Assembly (NCBI RefSeq): GCF_001310275.1
Contig: NZ_LGYZ01000121.1
Span: forward strand, 124,001-188,000
Direction: 5' to 3'
Origin: Nocardia arizonensis
GTDB taxonomy: Bacteria > Actinomycetota > Actinomycetes > Mycobacteriales > Mycobacteriaceae
DNA: 64,000 nucleotides
The notes below the pieces were generated by a model. The model worked only from the letters and a program-made list of their open reading frames with translations, was not told where the DNA came from and did not search any database. The first letter of the stretch is position 1. Each line of letters begins with the position of its first letter. Below are positions 35,917-43,828 of this stretch, piece after piece. Position numbers and translations under genes: made by a program.

Positions 35917-36492
35917 ATGAGCGTCACACTGGCCAAGGGCGGAAATGTTTCGCTGTCGAAGCAGGCCCCGAACCTGACCAAGGTTTCGGTGGGACTCGGC
36001 TGGGACGTGCGCACCACCACCGGGGCGGATTACGACCTCGATGCGAGCGCGCTCGCCACCGGACCGAATCTGAAAGTGCTGTCCGATCAGCATTTCGTGT
36101 TCTACAACAATCTGCGCTCGCCGGAAGGCACCATCGAGCACACCGGTGACAACCTGACCGGTGAGGGCGAGGGAGACGACGAGACGATCAATGTCGATCT
36201 GGCCGCCACGCCGCCGACGATCACGAATATCTTCTTCCCGGTGTCGATCCACGACGCCGACGCCCGCGGACAGTCGTTCGGGCAGATCCGCAACGCCTTC
36301 ATTCGCGTGATCGACGCCACGACCGGCGCCGAACTGGCACGCTACGACCTCACCGAGGACGCCTCGACCGAGACGGCGATGGTCTTCGGCGAGCTGTACC
36401 GCCACGGGCCGGAATGGAAGTTCCGCGCCATCGGTCAGGGCTACGCCTCCGGGTTGGCGGGTATCGCCCGCGACTACGGCGTGCACATCTGA
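35917..36492 (+). CDS. terD: TerD family protein
   Basis: 191 residues from ATG 35917, the standard TerD length. Markers are the N-terminal MSVTLAKGGNVSLSK, GWDVRTTTGADYDLDASAL (acidic calcium-binding type residues), FYNNLRSPEGTIEHTGDNLTG and the C-terminal GQGYASGLAGIARDYGV. Ter proteins belong to a metal- and stress-response system of unclear mechanism. It stands alone. A second TerD domain occurs in the fusion protein at 56858-58261. Confidence 0.94.
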   Translation: MSVTLAKGGNVSLSKQAPNLTKVSVGLGWDVRTTTGADYDLDASALATGPNLKVLSDQHFVFYNNLRSPEGTIEHTGDNLTGEGEGDDETINVDLAATPPTITNIFFPVSIHDADARGQSFGQIRNAFIRVIDATTGAELARYDLTEDASTETAMVFGELYRHGPEWKFRAIGQGYASGLAGIARDYGVHI

Positions 36493-36508
36493 CCTGTGCC
36501 GGAGACGA

Positions 36509-36543
36509 CGCCGCGCCGATCGGTTCGACCGATCGGCGCGGCG
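36509..36543. terminator. Bidirectional terminator hairpin, 16-bp perfect stem
   Basis: CGCCGCGCCGATCGGT and its exact reverse complement around a TCG loop, between the convergent terD and MATE genes. No U tract, but position and stem strength suggest it ends transcription from both sides. Confidence 0.85.
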
Positions 36544-36563
36544 CGATTCGTTCCGAAGTGGAA

Positions 36564-37988
36564 TCAACCCGGTGTGGTGACGGATTCGGGCAGCAATCCG
36601 GGCAGTTGTCGTTCCCTGCGGTCGAGCAGGGCGAAGTAGCGGCGGACCATGAGCACCGCGGTGGTCGCGAGACCGGCGGTCAGACCCCACCAGACGCCCG
36701 CCGCGCCGAGGCCGAGCGGGAAGGCGAGCAGCAGGGCCGCGGGCAGGCCGACGACCCAGTAGCCGACCAGCGACAGGCGAAGTCCCGCCTTGGTGGCCTT
36801 CAGACCCCGCAGTAGTCCGGTGCCGATGTTCTGCGCGGCGTCGAAGAATTGCAGCACGATGCCGATCAGCAGCAGGGTGTGCGCGATCTCGATGGTCGCG
36901 GTGTCGCCCGGCTCGAGGAACGGCCGCAGCACCATATCCGGCGCGACGACGTAGACCACGCCGGTGACCGCCGCCACGATCGCGGCGTGGCGCAGCGCCA
37001 GCCATGCCACCGTGCGCGCTCGGCCGAATTCGTCGCGTGCCACCGCATGGCTGACCAGGATGGACGCGCCGTGCGAGATGCCGATGGCGACCTGGAAGAC
37101 GATGTAGATGATCTGGTAGACCACATTGTGCGCGGCCAGGGCCGCCGGTCCGAAACCGCCCATCACGAGCGCGAGCACCGAGAACATGCCCGCTTCCGAG
37201 CCGTAGGTGAGCGCGATCGGCGTGCCGAGCCTCAGTTCCGATCGGACCGTCGACAGGTGTACGGGCCAGGGGCGCAGCGCCAGGGCGCGGCCGAGTTCCT
37301 CGTCGCGGCGCACCATGAGGTAGAGCGCGCCGAAACCGAGCAGGAATACCAGGGTGGTCGCCATGCCGATGCCGGTCAGCCCGAGGGCGGGCAGACCCGC
37401 CCAGCCGTGCATGAAGGCAAGCGCCAGTGCCGGATTCAGCGCCACCGATCCGAGGGTCACCATGAGCAGGGCTTGCGGGCGCTGCATGCCGACGGTGTAC
37501 TGGCGCAGCACCTGGAACCACAGGCACGGCAGCAGACCGGGAGCGAGGGCGACCATCAGGGGGCGCGCGTCGGCGAGTACGCCCGCGTCCTGGCCGAGCC
37601 ACCGCAGCGACCAGCCGAGGCCGATGAGGATCATGCCGCCGAGCAGCCCGGCCAGGGTGGCGATGAGGAAGCTCGAGCGCACCACCGCGCGGACCTCGTC
37701 GTCGGCGGATTCGCCGCGCTTGCCCGCGGCGCCGACCGCACCCGCGATCTGGTTGCCGGTGCCGGTGACCAGTCCGACGCACATGGTGCGGACCTGGTTG
37801 AACAGCACGATGGCCAGTCCGCCCGCGGCGACCTGCCGCACCCCGAGAGTGCCCATGAGCGCGATATTGGTGGTGGACACCGCGATCTGGGCGAGTTGGG
37901 TCAGGACGATCGGTGCGGCGAGGGCGGTGAGCCGCCGTCCGTCGGCTCGCCCGCCCGTCCCGCCGATGCGAAGGTTCGGCAGGTTCAT
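36564..37988 (-). CDS. MATE family efflux transporter
   Basis: 474 residues from ATG 37988, about 12 hydrophobic segments, two homologous halves typical of the DinF/MATE branch of cation-coupled exporters. Markers include the N-terminal LAAPIVLTQLAQIAVSTTNIALMG and the matching second-half segment TPIALTYGSEAGMFSVLALVMGGFG. A GTG at 38090 could extend the N-terminus by 34 charged residues. It is the last gene of the leftward operon with the SbnA/SbnB-like genes, so it may export their product. Confidence 0.88.
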   Translation of the reverse strand: MNLPNLRIGGTGGRADGRRLTALAAPIVLTQLAQIAVSTTNIALMGTLGVRQVAAGGLAIVLFNQVRTMCVGLVTGTGNQIAGAVGAAGKRGESADDEVRAVVRSSFLIATLAGLLGGMILIGLGWSLRWLGQDAGVLADARPLMVALAPGLLPCLWFQVLRQYTVGMQRPQALLMVTLGSVALNPALALAFMHGWAGLPALGLTGIGMATTLVFLLGFGALYLMVRRDEELGRALALRPWPVHLSTVRSELRLGTPIALTYGSEAGMFSVLALVMGGFGPAALAAHNVVYQIIYIVFQVAIGISHGASILVSHAVARDEFGRARTVAWLALRHAAIVAAVTGVVYVVAPDMVLRPFLEPGDTATIEIAHTLLLIGIVLQFFDAAQNIGTGLLRGLKATKAGLRLSLVGYWVVGLPAALLLAFPLGLGAAGVWWGLTAGLATTAVLMVRRYFALLDRRERQLPGLLPESVTTPG

Positions 37989-38099
37989 CGGTCCGCTCCC
38001 ACCGCGCGGCGGGCGGCGCGGTGCGTCGCGACGCGGATCGTCAGGGGCTTCATCGCGCCTCTCCACTCGAGCGCCTTCGGTTTGGCGCACCGGGACATA

Positions 38100-39134
38100 T
38101 CATCGCGCCTCGACCAAGCCGGAACTGTTCGAGGCGGGCGAGTAGCGCCGCAGCAGCCGGGCGACCTCGGCCTCCACCTCGGGGGCCAGCAGGTCGCGCG
38201 CCGACATCCAGGCGTCGTCGAATACGGTGTCGAGATATTTCTCGCCGCCGTCGCAGACGATGGTGACCACGGTCGATCCGGGCGGGAACTGTTCGAGGCG
38301 GGTGAGTCCCGCGTACACCGAGCCGCCCGCCGAACCGCCGATCATCAGCCCGAGTTCGGCGGCGACCGCGCGGGCGGCGGCGAAGGCGTCGATATCGGAC
38401 ACCTTGGCCCCTTCGTCGAGCAGTGAGTAGTCGACCGCGGTGCCGATGGTGGCGCCGGGCGGGGTGCCGGTGCCGGACTGCCAGTACGGGCCGCCCGGAC
38501 CGCCGAAGGCGATGGAACCCACCGGCTCCACCCCGATGACGCGCGGAACGCATCCCAGTTGGCGCAGCCGGGTCGCGGTGCCGAACAGCGAGCCGCCCGT
38601 GCCGACCGACGATAGCAGGATGTCGACCCGCCCCACATCTTCTAGCAATTCTTCAGCTACCGAATAATAGCCCACCGCATTGGCCGGGTTGTTGTGCTGT
38701 TCGGTGAAATACGCGTCGGATCGCTCGGCGGCCATCGCCGCGGCCAGGTCCTCGCGCGCCGAGGTCGCCAACTCGTCATTACCCTCGTCGGCTACGAAGA
38801 CCAGTTCGGCGCCCATCGCTCGCATCGCCCGCAGCTTGTCCTTGCACGCGTGACGATCGACCACCGCGGTGAAGCGATACCCACGTTCGGCGGCTACTAC
38901 CGCCAGACCGAGTCCGGTATTCCCTGAAGTGGATTCGATGATATGTCCGCCGGTGCGCAGCAAACCTCGACGTTCGGCATCGAGGACCATTTCGCGCGCC
39001 ATACGGATCTTGGCCGCGCCCGTGGGGTTGAACTGCTCCAACTTGAGCAGCAACCGGGTGCCCGTGGCGGTGGTCGCGAGTTCGAACAGCGGGGTGCGGC
39101 CGATCAGGTCCGTCACGCGGTTGACGAGCGGCAT
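38100..39134 (-). CDS. SbnA-like 2,3-diaminopropionate biosynthesis enzyme (cysteine synthase fold)
   Basis: 344 residues from ATG 39134 with GAGGAG upstream. Fold-II PLP enzyme: the Schiff-base Lys42 is in LEQFNPTGAAKIRMA, the substrate loop is ESTSGNTG (67-74), and the phosphate-binding loop is SSVGTGGSLFG. The usual S-V-K-D-R around the lysine is replaced by A-A-K-I-R, as expected for a specialised branch. SbnA makes N-(2-amino-2-carboxyethyl)-glutamate from O-phosphoserine and glutamate. The call as SbnA-like, not cysteine synthase, rests on the SbnB-like gene in the same operon. Confidence 0.82.
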   Translation of the reverse strand: MPLVNRVTDLIGRTPLFELATTATGTRLLLKLEQFNPTGAAKIRMAREMVLDAERRGLLRTGGHIIESTSGNTGLGLAVVAAERGYRFTAVVDRHACKDKLRAMRAMGAELVFVADEGNDELATSAREDLAAAMAAERSDAYFTEQHNNPANAVGYYSVAEELLEDVGRVDILLSSVGTGGSLFGTATRLRQLGCVPRVIGVEPVGSIAFGGPGGPYWQSGTGTPPGATIGTAVDYSLLDEGAKVSDIDAFAAARAVAAELGLMIGGSAGGSVYAGLTRLEQFPPGSTVVTIVCDGGEKYLDTVFDDAWMSARDLLAPEVEAEVARLLRRYSPASNSSGLVEAR

Positions 39135-39210
39135 GGGTATCTCCTCGGTCGTGAGCGGTCGTGGCCGCGGCGCGGGGCCGATCGCGCGGTGCGGCCTACT
39201 GCGGCGCCGT

Positions 39211-40611
39211 TTATCCGGCGTCGAGTCTCCAGCGCAGCCGGTCGCCGTCGGCGTCGTACAGCACGACCTTCGGCGGAATCGGCAGCTCGTGAAAGGCGGA
39301 TTCGTTGGAATCCATCTGGTATCCGGCGGTATTCGGATACACCAGCAGGTCACCTACCGCCGCGGCGCGCGGCAGCGGGATTCGGCGCCAACTCAGCATG
39401 TCCGATTCGAGACAGGTGGCGGCGCCGACGCTGGTCGGCGTCGGATCGCCCGGACGTCGCGGCCACAGCACCGGATCGGGCAGGTATTCGCTGTCGAACC
39501 ACTGTTCGGACAGGCTCAGGCTGGTGCCGTCCACGGTGAGCAGGCGATACGGTGCGCCGTGTGCGACGCGAGTCTTGGCGTCGCGCACCCGGAACACGGT
39601 CGATCCGGCGCGATCGAGCAGCGCGCGACCGGGTTCGATCGCCAACCGGATGCCGTTGTCGCGCAAGCGGCCCGCGAGGTCGCCGTGACGCAGGATCGCC
39701 GCAAGCATGTCGGGGCCCGGCTCGGCGCAGTGGTAGGGGTAATAGGAGTCGAATCGCTTGCCCGCGTGGAACCAGTCGCGGGTGACGCCCTCGGTGAAGG
39801 CACGCCATTCCCGCGCGGGCACGTAGTCGACGGCGAAACCGCCGCCGATGGAGATGACCGAGGCCTCATGGCCGAGCGCCCTGGCCTCGAGGCAGCGATC
39901 GACGAGTTCGGCGGCGAAGTCGGCGCGCGCGACCGGGTCGTAGCCGGACAGATGGAAACTGAAGCCCGTCAACGCGACCGGACCGCCCTCGCGATCCAAG
40001 ATGGCCATCGCCACCGCGAGTTCCTCGGCGTCGAGCCCGAACCGGCTCGCCGACGCCGTCGGCAGCACGCGCAGCAGCACCCGGGCCCGGCCCGCCGTCT
40101 GCGCGAGCGCGGTGATCCGGTCGAGTTCGGCCACGCTGTCCACGGCCAGCTTGGCGCCGTGGCGCAGTGCCAGCCACAGCAGGTCCTCGGATTTGGCCGG
40201 TCCGGTGACCATGAGCTCGGTGCCGCGAATGCCGTGGGCGAGCGCGGCGGCGAACTCACCGGTACTCGAGACGTCCACCCCCGCACCGGCGTTCGCGCAC
40301 GCCCTGATCACGCACGGGGATTTGTTGGCCTTCTTGCCGTAGTAGATGTCGCCTGCGACTCGCGCCGCCCGCATGACCTCGTGGAAACCGTGGATATTGC
40401 GTTCGACGCGAGCGGGATACATGACGTGGAACGGCCCGCCGATCGCGAAGGCGATATCGCCGAGCAGTTCCGGGTGGTCGAGCAGTCGCCGCTCCCACGG
40501 GTCGCGGTGCGCGGGCAGGGCGGTGGCGCTGTTCGCCCGTTCGCCGGGCGGGGATTCGGTGCTCGGCGTGTCGAGCCGGGACCGAATCGCGTCCGGTCCG
40601 CTCAGTCCCAC
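39211..40611 (-). CDS. Fold-III PLP-dependent decarboxylase-like enzyme (Y4yA type)
   Basis: 466 residues from GTG 40611, overlapping the SbnB-like gene by 10 bases. It has alanine-racemase/DAP-decarboxylase architecture: the Schiff-base lysine in YYGKKANKSP (about residue 94), the Gly-rich ISIGGGFAVDY, the phosphate-binding EPGRALLDRAG, GAATCLESDML (catalytic Cys type) and NTAGYQMD near the C-terminus. The family resembles Y4yA of Rhizobium NGR234, which also lies near a cysteine-synthase-like gene. In staphyloferrin B synthesis a related enzyme (SbnH) decarboxylates a citryl-diaminopropionate intermediate. The substrate here is unknown. Confidence 0.8.
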   Translation of the reverse strand: MGLSGPDAIRSRLDTPSTESPPGERANSATALPAHRDPWERRLLDHPELLGDIAFAIGGPFHVMYPARVERNIHGFHEVMRAARVAGDIYYGKKANKSPCVIRACANAGAGVDVSSTGEFAAALAHGIRGTELMVTGPAKSEDLLWLALRHGAKLAVDSVAELDRITALAQTAGRARVLLRVLPTASASRFGLDAEELAVAMAILDREGGPVALTGFSFHLSGYDPVARADFAAELVDRCLEARALGHEASVISIGGGFAVDYVPAREWRAFTEGVTRDWFHAGKRFDSYYPYHCAEPGPDMLAAILRHGDLAGRLRDNGIRLAIEPGRALLDRAGSTVFRVRDAKTRVAHGAPYRLLTVDGTSLSLSEQWFDSEYLPDPVLWPRRPGDPTPTSVGAATCLESDMLSWRRIPLPRAAAVGDLLVYPNTAGYQMDSNESAFHELPIPPKVVLYDADGDRLRWRLDAG

Positions 40612-41612
40612 AGCGGGACCTCCGTGCCGCGTCCTTCGGCGATGGCCCGTTCGGCGAGGGCGTGCGCCACCGCGACATCGGTGAGCACGAGTCCGCTGTT
40701 GTAGACGAAGACGCGCTCGTCATCCGTGCGCCGCCCGACCGCGCGGCGGCTCAGGATCTGCGGCAGTTCCGCGTCGACCCCGCGCAGCGTGCCGTCCGGG
40801 CCCGCCATATCCGTGCCGGTCAACCGCATCTGCTCGGCGCTGGTCGCGACGACCCGATCGGCATCGATCAGCGTCGACGGCGCGAGCCCGTAGCCGACCA
40901 GCACCGCCACCGAACCCGGTGCGAGATCGGCGGATTCGAGCGCGACCTCGGTGCCGGGACCCGCGGTCGCGAGCACCACGTCGGCCGTGGCCGCGGCGGC
41001 GCGCGGATCGGACACGGTCTCGAGCACGGCGTGCGGATCGTGCGCGGCGAGCATGCTGCGCACCGCCGCCAGCCCCTCGGTATGGGTGCCGTAGACCATG
41101 AGTTCGCGCAGTTGCGGTGCGGCGGCCAGCAGATGCGGCAACGCGTTGCGGCCCTGGGTTCCGGTGCCGATGAGCAGCACGCGCCGCGCCCCGGGGCGCA
41201 TGGTCTCGCGCACAAGCAGCGCCGACACCGCGGGTGTGCGCAGCGCGCCGACCCGGGCGCAGTCCATCATGGCTATGGGCGCGCCGGTGGTGTCGTCGTA
41301 GAGGGTGATCGTCGTGTAGTAGCGCTTGGTGCTGCGATCGTGATCGGGATCGAACTTGTACGAGGTCTTCATCGCCACGACGCGGCGGCGGCCGTCACGG
41401 CCAAGCATGGCGTAGGCCACCGACCAGCCGCGCGGGTCGGCGACGCTGAGTTTGCGGGGATTGTCCGACTCGCCCGCCGCGAAGGCCAGGTAGGCGTCCT
41501 CGACCGCGCGTACCACGGCCGCGGGCGTGATGGGCAGATCGGCGAGATCGCTGCGGCTCAGTACCCGCAGGGGCGTGGCGCGGTCACGGCTGTGCAACGG
41601 TTCCTCGTTCAT
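40602..41612 (-). CDS. SbnB-like 2,3-diaminopropionate biosynthesis dehydrogenase
   Basis: 336 residues, ornithine cyclodeaminase/mu-crystallin family. NAD-binding loop VLLIGTGTQGRNALPHL, with SYKFDPDHDRSTKRYYTTITLYDD and DCARVGALRTPAVSALL in the substrate part. SbnB oxidises the SbnA product with NAD+ and hydrolyses it to 2,3-diaminopropionate and 2-oxoglutarate. Pairing with an SbnA-like gene favours this over ornithine cyclodeaminase. Its start lies 29 bases inside the upstream dioxygenase gene. Confidence 0.83.
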   Translation of the reverse strand: MNEEPLHSRDRATPLRVLSRSDLADLPITPAAVVRAVEDAYLAFAAGESDNPRKLSVADPRGWSVAYAMLGRDGRRRVVAMKTSYKFDPDHDRSTKRYYTTITLYDDTTGAPIAMMDCARVGALRTPAVSALLVRETMRPGARRVLLIGTGTQGRNALPHLLAAAPQLRELMVYGTHTEGLAAVRSMLAAHDPHAVLETVSDPRAAAATADVVLATAGPGTEVALESADLAPGSVAVLVGYGLAPSTLIDADRVVATSAEQMRLTGTDMAGPDGTLRGVDAELPQILSRRAVGRRTDDERVFVYNSGLVLTDVAVAHALAERAIAEGRGTEVPLWD

Positions 41613-42744
41613 CTGCTGTGGTTTCCCGCCCTGCTCCCGCCCCGGTCGGCCGCCGATTCACTGCGACCGGGAAAGGGGCAACGATCTGTTGCCCATATCC
41701 ATTCTCGTCGGATTCGGCCGCTCGGCGGCGCCGTTCGGGCAGGCGGATATTGACACGCTTGAGCCAGCGGTCGGTGCCGTCGTAGCGCGCGGTGAACGGC
41801 ACCCGGCCGTGCACGGCCACGTCGTTGTCGATCAGCAGCAACTCGCCCGGGTCGAGTGTCGCTGTTACGCAAACCCTTTCGAGTTCCATGGTGAGATGAG
41901 CGTAGGCACGCCGGAATTCGACGCCCGCGTCATCGAGCGGAGTGTATGCCGGATCGTAGCGCAGGGTCAGATCAGCTGTGCTGTATCCGCTTTCGCTCCA
42001 CACCGTGGGAACCGGGATGGCGTCGAAACGCTCATGGCCGCCGCCATAGGACACGTCGGGCAGGATCGGCAGGGTCGGCGCGGCGAGCAGGCGCAGCTGT
42101 TCGCCGGTCAGCTCGACGCGGCGCACCGAGGAGACGGTGGTGCCGACACCGTCGGTATTGCGCAGACAAACCAGCATCAGCAGATTCGACCGGGCCGGGT
42201 GGAAGGCGTCCTCGGTGTGCGGACACAGCAGCGTCTCGCTGCTCGCCCCGGACTGCTCCGCCTCGTGGCCGCGGGCGGGCACGATGTTGTTGACCAGCCG
42301 CCCGTCCTGCTGTCCACGCCAGCCGAAGGGTTCACCGGCGCAGCGCCCGAGCAGCAGCGTCACGATGTCGAATTCGAAGGAGCGCGCGCGCCGCGCCGGA
42401 TCGCAGCTCCAGCCCGCCGCTTCGCGCCAATCCGACGGTGTCGGGCCGAATTCCGCGTCGGTGATCGGCAGCCCGGTCACGATCGCCGCTCCCGCGGGTC
42501 CGGCGGGCGGGCGCAGCGCCCGGCGTACCTCGGCGGGCAGTTCGCGGGCGCGGGCGTCGATCCGTTCGACCAGAACGGGATCGGTCAGCGTGCGCGCGCG
42601 ATCCGGTCGCGCGGGCGCGGCATCCAGTTCGGTACAGATTTCGTGTGCCAGCGCGCGCACCGCGTACCCGGCCTCGGCGGGCAGTTCACGTCGTTCGATA
42701 TCCAGCGGGTGAAGCTTGCTACGTTCGGAGAGAACGCTTTTCAC
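41584..42744 (-). CDS. Clavaminate synthase/AsnO-like Fe(II)/2-oxoglutarate dioxygenase
   Basis: 386 residues from GTG 42744; an upstream in-frame start at 42825 would cover the iron-box region and is unlikely. Iron ligands are visible: CPHTEDAFHP (His176, Glu178) and the distal His312 in DNDVAVHGRVPF, with the 2-oxoglutarate Arg about 14 residues later in TDRWLKR. The HTE spacing is that of amino acid beta-hydroxylases such as AsnO and VioC. First gene of a five-gene operon, so it probably hydroxylates an amino acid or the pathway product. Confidence 0.82.
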   Translation of the reverse strand: MKSVLSERSKLHPLDIERRELPAEAGYAVRALAHEICTELDAAPARPDRARTLTDPVLVERIDARARELPAEVRRALRPPAGPAGAAIVTGLPITDAEFGPTPSDWREAAGWSCDPARRARSFEFDIVTLLLGRCAGEPFGWRGQQDGRLVNNIVPARGHEAEQSGASSETLLCPHTEDAFHPARSNLLMLVCLRNTDGVGTTVSSVRRVELTGEQLRLLAAPTLPILPDVSYGGGHERFDAIPVPTVWSESGYSTADLTLRYDPAYTPLDDAGVEFRRAYAHLTMELERVCVTATLDPGELLLIDNDVAVHGRVPFTARYDGTDRWLKRVNIRLPERRRRAAESDENGYGQQIVAPFPVAVNRRPTGAGAGRETTADERGTVAQP

Positions 42745-42817
42745 CAAGGATCCCTTCTTCGGGTCGGGTCGGGAACGGGTGACGATCCGATCTGCGAAGC
42801 TAATGGGTCCGCCCGCG

Positions 42818-42836
42818 TTAAGCAAGCCTTACCTAA
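42818..42836 (-). promoter_or_regulatory. IdeR/DtxR-type iron box upstream of the diaminopropionate operon
   Basis: Read leftward: TTAGGTAAGGCTTGCTTAA, which matches 15 of 19 positions of the commonly used IdeR/DtxR consensus TTAGGTTAGGCTAACCTAA. It sits 74-92 bases upstream of the dioxygenase start, a plausible promoter position. Iron regulation fits a siderophore-type pathway. Binding is inferred. Confidence 0.65.
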
Positions 42837-42967
42837 GCGAGTCGTGAAATAAGACATGCCAATTGGTTTCCGCGACCCATGGGACGAAAGGCGCCGCGAC
42901 CCGGCGAGACCGGCGGGTCGGCGCTCGCGAATCGGCGGCGCGCTCGGCGGATCTGGATGATGGAATC

Positions 42968-43690
42968 GTGTTGTCGAAGAAGTCCGGCGCGGTGGCCGCC
43001 GTCCTGGTGAGCCTGGTCTTGGCCGGATGCGGTGGGGGTCCGTCGTTGCCGCCGATTCCGCCGGGAATCCCGCCCGGACCCGGCGCAGTGCTGCCCGTCA
43101 TCGATCTGGACGGCCCGGGTCGTACCGCCGTGCAATTGCGCGGTTGGGCGAGTGAGCAGTCGAGTACCGGGATCTCCTCGGTCGCGCTCGAGGCATACGG
43201 CTACGCGGCCGCGGTCATGGCGCGGTCGAGACCGGACTGCGGTATCGCGTGGACGACGCTCGCGGGCATCGCCAGCGTGGAGAGCCGTCACGGCACGCAC
43301 GGCGATTCGACGCTGGCGGGCGACGGGGTCGTGCGCCCGCCGATCATCGGCATCGCGCTCGACGGCGCAACGGGAGTCGCACTCATCCGCGACACCGACG
43401 GCGGGGCTCTCGACAGCGACACCGAATTCGACCGTGCGGTCGGCCCGCTGCAATTCATTCCCGAGACCTGGCGGCGCTGGGGTGTGGACGCCAATGGCGA
43501 CGGCGTCGCCGATCCGCAGAACATCGATGACGCGGCACTGACCGCGGCCCGGTACCTGTGCGCGAGCGGTGGTGATCTCACTTCCGAGCGCGGCTGGCAG
43601 CAGGCCCTGCTCACCTACAACCGCTCGACCGCATACCTGCTCACCGTCCGCGATCGCGCGGCGGCCTACAGCGTAGGTCGCCGCGCGTGA
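42968..43690 (+). CDS. lpqU: LpqU-like lipoprotein, lytic transglycosylase
   Basis: 240 residues from GTG 42968. The lipoprotein signal ends in the lipobox LVLAGC, then comes a Pro-rich linker. The catalytic domain follows the MltB/SLT pattern: LAGIASVESRHGTHG (catalytic Glu in VESRHG), FDRAVGPLQFIPETWRRWGVDANGDG and DDAALTAARYLC. It would cleave peptidoglycan at the outer face of the membrane. It precedes eno as lpqU (Rv1022) does in M. tuberculosis. Confidence 0.88.
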   Translation: MLSKKSGAVAAVLVSLVLAGCGGGPSLPPIPPGIPPGPGAVLPVIDLDGPGRTAVQLRGWASEQSSTGISSVALEAYGYAAAVMARSRPDCGIAWTTLAGIASVESRHGTHGDSTLAGDGVVRPPIIGIALDGATGVALIRDTDGGALDSDTEFDRAVGPLQFIPETWRRWGVDANGDGVADPQNIDDAALTAARYLCASGGDLTSERGWQQALLTYNRSTAYLLTVRDRAAAYSVGRRA

Positions 43691-43828
43691 TCCGGCGCCC
43701 GCACCGCCCGCGCGGTGACCGGGACCGGCCGTGCCGGAGCCTGTGCCGGTCCGTCCTGCGCTAGGCTCGGCACCGCACGGCCCACCCCGTGAGACCCACC
43801 GTGCCAGCAGCGAAGGAGTGTCGTTTTC

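Noticed and set aside
38869..40704. A 611-codon plus-strand frame opposite the SbnA-like and Y4yA-like genes
   Set aside because: Low-complexity Arg/Gly/Ala translation; the minus-strand frames carry clear catalytic motifs.
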